Assembly (NCBI GenBank): GCA_905116865.2
Contig: CAJHNH020002813.1
Coordinates: 160,001 to 224,000, forward strand
DNA from: Candidula unifasciata
Taxonomy: Eukaryota > Mollusca > Gastropoda > Stylommatophora > Geomitridae
Length of the DNA: 64,000 nucleotides
Reading direction: 5' to 3'
A model generated the notes under the pieces. It saw nothing but the letters and a program-made list of their open reading frames with translations, was not told the DNA's origin and searched no databases. Positions within the stretch are counted from its first letter, which is position 1. Each line of letters opens with the position of its first letter. A program made the translations under genes and the position numbers. Shown here in pieces: positions 58,355 to 64,000 of this stretch.

Positions 58355-58560
58355 TTTTTAGGATAAAATTTTTCGTTATTTGAAGCCCTACCCTGGCTCT
58401 TGCCAGGGGCCGCAATATAGCCAGGCCATAAATATAGCCTAATGGCTGAACGCGGTTTCTGGGACCTCTCCACGGTGATCCTCATCCACATGGTGGCACT
58501 TTGTGTCATCGGGTGTTTATCGCTTGTGTGATGTCCTAGTGGGGTAGAAAGTCAGTCAGT
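58355..58560 (-). mobile_element. SINE family B copy, first of a tandem pair
   Basis: tacc-type: gccctaccctggctcttgcc, gccataaatatagcctaatg, ggtggcactttgtgtcatcg. Confidence 0.88.
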
Positions 58561-58564
58561 TATT

Positions 58565-58785
58565 TATCCTGTCGTCCTCTTGTGAAATGCAATTTTTAAT
58601 TATTTCGAAGCCCCACTCTGGCTTTTGCCGGGGGCCCTAAATATAACCTGGTCTGAAATATTGCCTAACGACTGAACGGGGTTTCTGGGACATCTCCACG
58701 GGTGATCCGCATGGAGGCACTTTGTGTCACCGGGTATTTATTGCTTGTGTGATGTCCTGGCGGGGTACAACATACATACATACAT
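58565..58785 (-). mobile_element. SINE family B copy, second of a tandem pair
   Basis: gaagccccactctggctttt, gggtttctgggacatctcca, tgatgtcctggcggggtaca, ending in (CATA)n. Same orientation as the preceding copy. Confidence 0.88.
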
Positions 58786-58989
58786 AAAGTAACCAAAGAA
58801 TTACTTCAAAAATCCTATAAATTTTTTGAATAAAATGAACATTATTATAACTTCATAAGAGCGCTTTACATAGAAAAGTAAAAGGGCCGTCAGAACAAGA
58901 GCTGGCCTTGCATACTGGTTTCCAGTAAGATCAGTAGTAAGAGAAAATTGTTTTATCTCTTTTGCTTGTTCACATATTCATTAAAAATA

Positions 58990-59345
58990 TCAACAAAATG
59001 TCACCAGCTGAGTATGAACAGGACAATTTCAACGAACTCCTATTCGCCGACGATCAATGTCTATTCCACAATCAAGTTAATCATCTACAGTACCACACAA
59101 ACCATCAGCTGCCTCAAACATAATATGAAAATAAACAGGGGGGAAAACAGACAGAAGTGGCGTGTATAGCAAGATAAGATCAAACAATCCGCATAAAGAT
59201 TGAAGACCAAAGTTTAAAACAAGCTGAACACTTTATATACTTGGGAATATTTTACACATAGTGCCAGAATCAGCGTAGAGATTGCAACAAGAATCCAACA
59301 AGCCAATAATGTAATCTATCAACTGACCCCCATCTGCCATGCTCA
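58990..59345 (+). mobile_element. Non-LTR RT remnant with FADD motif
   Basis: EQDNFNELLFADDQCLFHNQ contains the F-A-D-D catalytic motif; further on EHFIYLGNIL in another frame and ATRIQQANNVIYQLTP. Same lineage as 13425-13990. Confidence 0.8.
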
Positions 59346-59559
59346 GTCTTGATTTCTAAAGCTAGCAAGGTCAGGGCTGTGAGAACTCGCAAGACTTTTA
59401 AGTATGAGAGGGCCAGTACACTTCTTGGACGCCTTCGACATAAGGTATGCAACAGAACTACCACCTCTGCGTTTGTGCAGCCTCCGTGCTGAGCCCGAGA
59501 AGTAGAACAGACACGGACAGCGAAGCGAGCAGTAGTTAAACAATTACAGAAAGTGCGAA

Positions 59560-60110
59560 AGGCACCTCACAGGTTACAAGAAGATGTAGAGAAATTAGAA
59601 AGGTAGAAGAGTTCAAGCGGTGTGTAGCAGATGCAAAGAAGGCTAAATGGTAACAATTTATGAGTGAAATTGGAGGCGATAAAACACTAGGTAGGTTTTG
59701 TAAACTGACAGACATATGTAAAGGAAAGATCGACCTATCACAACAGGGCTTATATACTCTGATAATGGTATTCCAATGAAAACAGACAAAGAGAAAGGGG
59801 AAGCATTTTTTAATAGATTTGTAGCCCAAACTGATCATAATGATAGGGAGCTTATAAATTCAGTTAGAGATAATCTGTCTAACACTATGAATGATAATTA
59901 TTTTCAGGATATCATTCTTGCTGCGAAGATTTACCAGGGGATCTGACTGACGCTTAACACTCAGGGGAAGGATGAGACGGATATACATCCAGACGGTGAC
60001 TGGTACCATCGGAATCTGAACTCTTTGCTTGCTGCTGAAGATCGGGACTGGGCATTTATGGGAGTGTCTTACGTGCTGTGATGTCGATTCTTGCCTCATT
60101 CAACGTTCAA
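59560..60110 (+). mobile_element. RNase H non-LTR family, internally deleted copy
   Basis: FMSEIGGDKTLGRFCKLTDI and downstream pieces are the pre-RT region; 59930-60110 is the family 3' segment (ctttgcttgctgctgaagat, acgtgctgtgatgtcgattc). The RT and RNase H between them are missing. Confidence 0.7.
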
Positions 60111-60114
60111 CATT

Positions 60115-60600
60115 CAACAGGCTCCCAATTTTAATGACATGCTTCAGAAAATCGTTTCAGAGAGTCTACGCCATAAGTGGATAGAAAGCATTCGAAAGTC
60201 GAGACAGGACCATCCGTACTACCGACGGTCCTGGTTAACCTCCATCCTCTGGATTTACACACCCGGGCACGCAGGACTAATTAGATATGAGAGAGCTGAC
60301 CAGCTGGCAAGCAATGCACTAATGCAAACTAGAAGAAGCATGGACAGAGTTGGTATTATCAACGCTGTACGGACTAGGTTGGGAAATAACGGTAAATTTT
60401 TAACGTTAACACGACTGCGTGACGAGGCTTGTTGAAGCACATCTATGTCGTCTTCGAGGTAAGACAGGAGAAATTATAACCAACTCATCATGACAACAGT
60501 GAGTAGAGGTGCCTTGGAGTGGCTGCTGCACGGGAGGACTGAGAACGCATGGGGATGCCCAGTGTACACAGACGTCGATTGTGATAACATAACATGACCC
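60115..60600 (+). mobile_element. RNase H C-terminal fragment
   Basis: WLTSILWIYTPGHAGLIRYE and RADQLASNALMQTRRSMDRV contain W-I-x-x-P-G-H-A-G and (degraded) N-E-R-A-D. Confidence 0.82.
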
Positions 60601-60689
60601 CAGTTTAGAAATACAGGGCTTTCTCAGCAGAGACAGAAATGCAGTCTTCACATTAACCGTGTGCGATAGTGTCAACTTTAGACATTGAC

Positions 60690-61040
60690 TAAAGCCACAG
60701 TGGTGGGATGAAGAGGTTAACATGGCATGATTGGAAAAGAGGCAGGCCGTCAAGGTGTGGCAGAAGGTCAGGAAGAGTAGCACGTCGCAGTATGAGCTCA
60801 TGAGTGACCAGAAAGATAAAGTCAATAAGACAACGATGACTTTCAAGCTGTGCGCAAAGCAGGTCAAGAATGAGAAATGGGACGATTACTGTAATCTGAA
60901 GGTGTGAACTGTATGATCTGAAGGGTCTTTTGCCACATTTTGGCGATCGGAACTCTTCGCTTGCTGCTGAAGATGGGGGACAGAGCACTTAAGAAAGTGC
61001 CCCGAGTGCTGTGATGTTGATTCTCAGTTCAAGATTTAAC
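60690..61040 (+). mobile_element. RNase H non-LTR family, second internally deleted copy
   Basis: WDEEVN, KRQAVKVWQKVRKSSTSQYE and KVNKTTMTFKLCAKQVKNEK are the region preceding RT; 60945-61035 is the family 3' segment. Confidence 0.65.
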
Positions 61041-61264
61041 CTCTGCTTAACTAAATGCTCGGACGTCCACCAAAGAGCTTTCACGTGTTATATATACAGA
61101 GATGGTCTATTTGATTTTCATTCATGCACTTTAGAGAACGTCAATGTAATTTATGAATTCCCATAGCAGGTTTTACACATTTAACAAATATTAAAATAAA
61201 GAAAATAGGGGGGAGGGGGGGGGGGACGAGACTGAGGAGGAGAGAAAGCGGAAGAAAAAGAACG

Positions 61265-61483
61265 AAGTCGAGTAGTTGAACTAGTTCCTGTGTGTTCCGT
61301 ATCGCCAATTTTCATTGGCTCAAACGAACATATTTACCGTATCGAATACGCCCATATAGCGCGTCCGGTGACCTGAATAATGAAAGCCTAGCCTAGCGTG
61401 GACGGTCAGAGAGAGTCAAGAAGCAGCCATTTGTTAATTCTAGTTAAAAGACATTCGTTATATTTTATATCACAACAGCTACA
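61265..61483 (+). promoter_or_regulatory. SRSF2 upstream region / 5' UTR
   Basis: CCAAT at 61305-61309 and its inverse ATTGG at 61314-61318 form a tight CCAAT pair about 170 bp before the ATG. The sequence to the start is less AT-rich than the intron and carries no transposon I recognise. The context ctacaATGAGC is a reasonable initiation site. Transcription start not identified. Confidence 0.4.
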
Positions 61484-61842
61484 ATGAGCGGAGGATATGG
61501 CAGAGGCCCACCAACCATTGAAGGTATGGTGTCGTTGAAAGTTGATAATCTGACGTACAGAACGACGCCGGAGGATTTGCGCCGTGCTTTTGAAAAATAT
61601 GGCGACGTTGGAGATGTGTATATTCCCAGAGACAGATTCACCAGAGAAAGCCGAGGATTTGCTTTCGTTCGCTTTTATGACAAACGCGATGCCGAAGACG
61701 CGATGGATTCAATGGATGGAGCTTTGCTCGACGGCAGAGAAGTGAGATGTCAGATGGCGAGGTATGGTCGACCATCGGAACCTTACAGACGGGGACCATC
61801 ACGCCGTGGAAGTGGTGGCGGCGGTGGCGGAAGAAGAGGAAG
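61484..61842 (+). CDS. SRSF2: SRSF2 (SC35) serine/arginine-rich splicing factor, exon 1 with RRM
   Basis: Nuclear SR protein that binds exonic enhancers and promotes spliceosome assembly. This exon encodes residues 1-119: a short glycine-rich N-terminus, one RRM (about 15-92) with RNP2 LKVDNL (18-23) and RNP1 RGFAFVRF (57-64), then [11 protein letters not shown] and a Gly/Arg linker. [17 protein letters not shown] and [20 protein letters not shown] are near-identical to vertebrate SRSF2. The exon ends AGAGGAAG|GTAAGC with a two-base overhang, close to where vertebrate SRSF2 exon 1 ends; reading through the donor meets TAA at once. The RS-domain exon is not in the following 2.1 kb and must lie past 64000, or this copy lacks it. 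Head to head with MFSD11. Confidence 0.94.
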
Positions 61843-62814
61843 GTAAGCTAGCTGAATTTTGAATTACTAATACTTTTATACTAAGTTCGTCTTTAGATAC
61901 TTTGTTTAGTTTGCTTTTATTAAGTGTGGTAATTTGTAATTCAGCGGTGTCACTACGTAGCCACTTTAGTCAAATTTTCAAAATCATTTTTTCCTTATAA
62001 AACCAGTACAGCTGCATACATATTGAAAAGCTCTTTCCAACGGTACCTCTTTCATGCCTGTATGTCAATTCTAAGCCAAGTTATTGAAGTTTTTGTGGAA
62101 AAAATGAACAAAGAAGAAAAAATAAAAGTGAGATAAAACTTGTCGCCTTAAAATCGTAAGTCTTAGAGGAGTGTTTAAAAAGTGCTTTTACTTAAAAAGT
62201 ATTTAAAAAAGACCCTAGAAACCATATATTTTTGGATTCGGGACAACAATCTCTAACTGAATAAAGATGAAATTTTTAGTAGTTACGTAATATCAACTAA
62301 TAATTGACTAATAATTATTCAAAATGGCCGCCATTTATCATAATCATTACTCAATATGTTCTTATAAACTTTATAACGGTCTTTACATTTTTTTTTTCCT
62401 TGGTACGTTTATTGGAAAAAGAAAAAAAGCTTTAAATGTGCTAAAGACATAAGCACATGTCAAGCTCAAATTAGAACTAGGTCGCTTATTGAATATTTAT
62501 ATTAATTAATTAATTTAAAAATTTTTTTTTTTTTTTTTCACAATCACCATCAAATTTCGGAACAGATGAATTTTTTTTCCCTTAGTCCTGGTGATGTATC
62601 ATGTGCTTCTCCCCTCCCCCTTATTTTATGTTATTTTGGCCACTAATTATTAACTAAAAATAACCATTGTCACTAAGTAAGCGAAACCATCTTTACAAAT
62701 CTGAAGTACACTGACATTTTCCCCCTTGACTCACTCTGAATAATCCAGTCATCACAAATGAACAAACAATTTGTGTGGTTTATTTCAACATTTGATTATT
62801 TTTATTTATAAAGC

Positions 62815-63060
62815 ATACTGTCAAAGTGCCTTCCACGTCCACATGGGGGTTCTTTTACCTCTACCTTTGACAGCAATTTTTGACTGTCAGGACAAGTGAG
62901 TGCCCTGCTCTGCTTAAGTGCAGAGTTGTCCACTTATTCCGGTGGATACTCGGTCCCCAGAGCTGTGTTTGCCCATCCTCTACCGCGCAGAACTGCAGTT
63001 GGGATTTTCCCTTCACCGAGTTATGAGACCATAAAGGCATTTCCCCAAAACTCTCCGGTA
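62815..63060. other. GC-richer block inside SRSF2 intron
   Basis: Composition rises sharply compared with both flanks. It is open for about 50 codons on plus and about 70 on minus, without recognisable protein similarity. On plus, a strong pyrimidine-rich acceptor ends at 62873 and a GTGAGT donor sits at 62896. It could be a transposon relic, a regulated exon or a conserved element. Confidence 0.35.
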
Positions 63061-63883
63061 CTTTAGAAAGATTTCATATCCCAGCATAAGGATTACATCA
63101 TTTGCTTCTGCTATCCAATGCCAATCTAAAACACAAAAAAAAAAAAAAAAGTAATTAACATACACATATAATAGTAGACAATTTAAAAAATGCACTTAGC
63201 AAAACAGATTTGAAAAAAAAAGATTACCATTGTCAGTATTGTGTATGTGTTGTGACAGCTAAGATATGCAATCGTCAAAAGCCAATAATTTCATGTTTTT
63301 TTTTTTCAAACAAATCCTGCATGTATCCACATTCCTTTCTGGTTGGAGTGCCCACAAAGCAACTCACACGTCTGTCTGTAATGATCAAGTTTTCACTGGG
63401 TTTACATTGTTTACCTTGGCTCTTAAAGAAGGAATGTAACTATTAGCACATGATTAAGTGGGGTTTTCAGAAAATAGTTCAATTAAAATTGCAAAATATA
63501 CACCTGAAAAAAGAGGGTTTGAAATCTATTCACAGCTGATATATGTTCATACGTCCCAGATGGTATGTAATGATTATTATAAAGTATTACATTTTGTTTA
63601 AACAATTAAACATGTCGTTATAGCTACTCACCATGTCCATTAGTCTGTGTTTGACTGCCGACGAAAGCTGCTGTCGATTGGGCTGACAAGCGAGCGTGAT
63701 GATGACTTGCACTCTTAGAAGCCTTTATCTTTACTGAGCGTCAACTAAAATAAAACTTTGAGACAGCTTTATAATAAAATTACAATTCTGATATAAATTT
63801 GTATGTTCCAAAAATAAGGTTTTGATTATTTTAAAAATATTCTATGATTTCTAAATCGGTTTTCTTTTTTAAAGTACTTATGT

Positions 63884-63889
63884 TTTATT
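63884..63889 (-). terminator. Candidate polyadenylation signal AATAAA
   Basis: AATAAA on the minus strand, two bases past the TAA stop of the partial right-edge gene. Only the motif and position support it. Confidence 0.4.
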
Positions 63890-63890
63890 T

Positions 63891-64000
63891 TTAATCTTCA
63901 TAAAATGCCAGTTCTTTTGTGGCAAAGTCTACCAGAAATTCTGTCATAGTCATCTTGAAGGTGGCATCTGTTGGTCCTTCATCTTCCTTCCAGTAATACA
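63891..64000 (-). CDS. Terminal coding exon of an unrecognised gene, running off the window
   Basis: Minus-strand open frame entering from beyond 64000 and ending in TAA at 63893-63891. The visible 35 residues begin YYWKEDEGPTDATFKMTMTE and end FLVDFATKELAFYED. AATAAA at 63889-63884 follows the stop almost directly, so it may be the polyadenylation signal of a very short 3' UTR. I do not recognise the family. The gene is convergent with SRSF2, the position METTL23 holds in vertebrates, but the sequence does not resemble the METTL23 C-terminus as I know it. It could lie inside the SRSF2 intron if the RS exon is farther right. Confidence 0.6.
   Translation of the reverse strand, partial: YYWKEDEGPTDATFKMTMTEFLVDFATKELAFYED

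Larger units (their letters stand above)
61843..63890 (+). other. SRSF2 intron 1 (and beyond), no second exon recognised
   Basis: AT-rich sequence after the SRSF2 exon 1 donor. No run of Arg-Ser codons occurs on the plus strand. A GC-richer block at about 62815-63060 is described separately. 63620-63740 contains a possible minus-strand donor (ATGGACATG then GTGAGT at about 63636) that I could not tie to a gene. Confidence 0.5.

Noticed and set aside
62867..63060. Minus-strand open frame of about 70 residues in the GC-richer block
   Set aside because: No similarity recognised, and the plus strand is also open for about 50 codons; reported only as an unexplained block.
63636..63735. Candidate minus-strand exon with an open frame and GTGAGT donor
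   Set aside because: No stop-free frame connects to a recognised protein, the acceptor is mediocre and it lies downstream of another gene's apparent polyadenylation signal.

Overview
The window looks like a nuclear contig from an animal, most likely a mollusc and probably a gastropod. It has spliced genes with canonical GT-AG introns, an AT-rich background, long simple-sequence arrays, many tRNA-headed SINEs sharing bodies, short inverted-repeat DNA elements, and 5'-truncated non-LTR retrotransposons of kinds common in lophotrochozoans. The organism call is inference; the eukaryotic gene structure is read directly.

Three protein-coding genes can be supported. (1) MFSD11 (UNC93-like) lies on the minus strand from 54217 to 30436 in 13 coding exons, all located here with matching splice phases except at one junction, giving about 440 residues. 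(2) SRSF2 lies on the plus strand. Its first coding exon (61484-61842) carries the complete RRM and a glycine/arginine linker; the RS-domain exon is not in the window. (3) The last coding exon of an unrecognised minus-strand gene runs off the right edge (stop at 63891). MFSD11 and SRSF2 are head to head, as in vertebrates, so this is probably an ancient bilaterian gene pair. Here the shared intergenic space has grown to about 7.3 kb through retrotransposon debris and a roughly 600 bp TATC array.

Layout: 1-24000 has no host gene and consists of retrotransposon fragments, at least seven SINE families, short DNA elements, minisatellites and microsatellites (including a 660 bp TATC/TGTC array at 10657-11319). 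24200-28100 is AT-rich and quiet apart from one RT remnant. 28180-30435 is the MFSD11 3' flank, with a 58 bp minisatellite and a nested SINE pair. 30436-54217 is MFSD11, its introns loaded with SINEs, RT remnants, a decayed mariner and short DNA elements. 54218-54300 is the MFSD11 promoter region, with YY1-, NRF1- and E/M-box-like sites. 54400-61040 is transposon debris. 61260-61842 is the SRSF2 promoter and exon 1. 61843-63890 is SRSF2 intronic sequence with a GC-richer block and a candidate poison exon. No bacterial-type system, CRISPR array, rRNA or genuine tRNA gene was seen.

The most interesting points are the conserved MFSD11-SRSF2 pair, a one-base frame conflict in MFSD11 exon 11 whose 3' splice site lies in a SINE tail, a minisatellite apparently amplified from a SINE tRNA-like head, and several datable nested insertions with target-site duplications.
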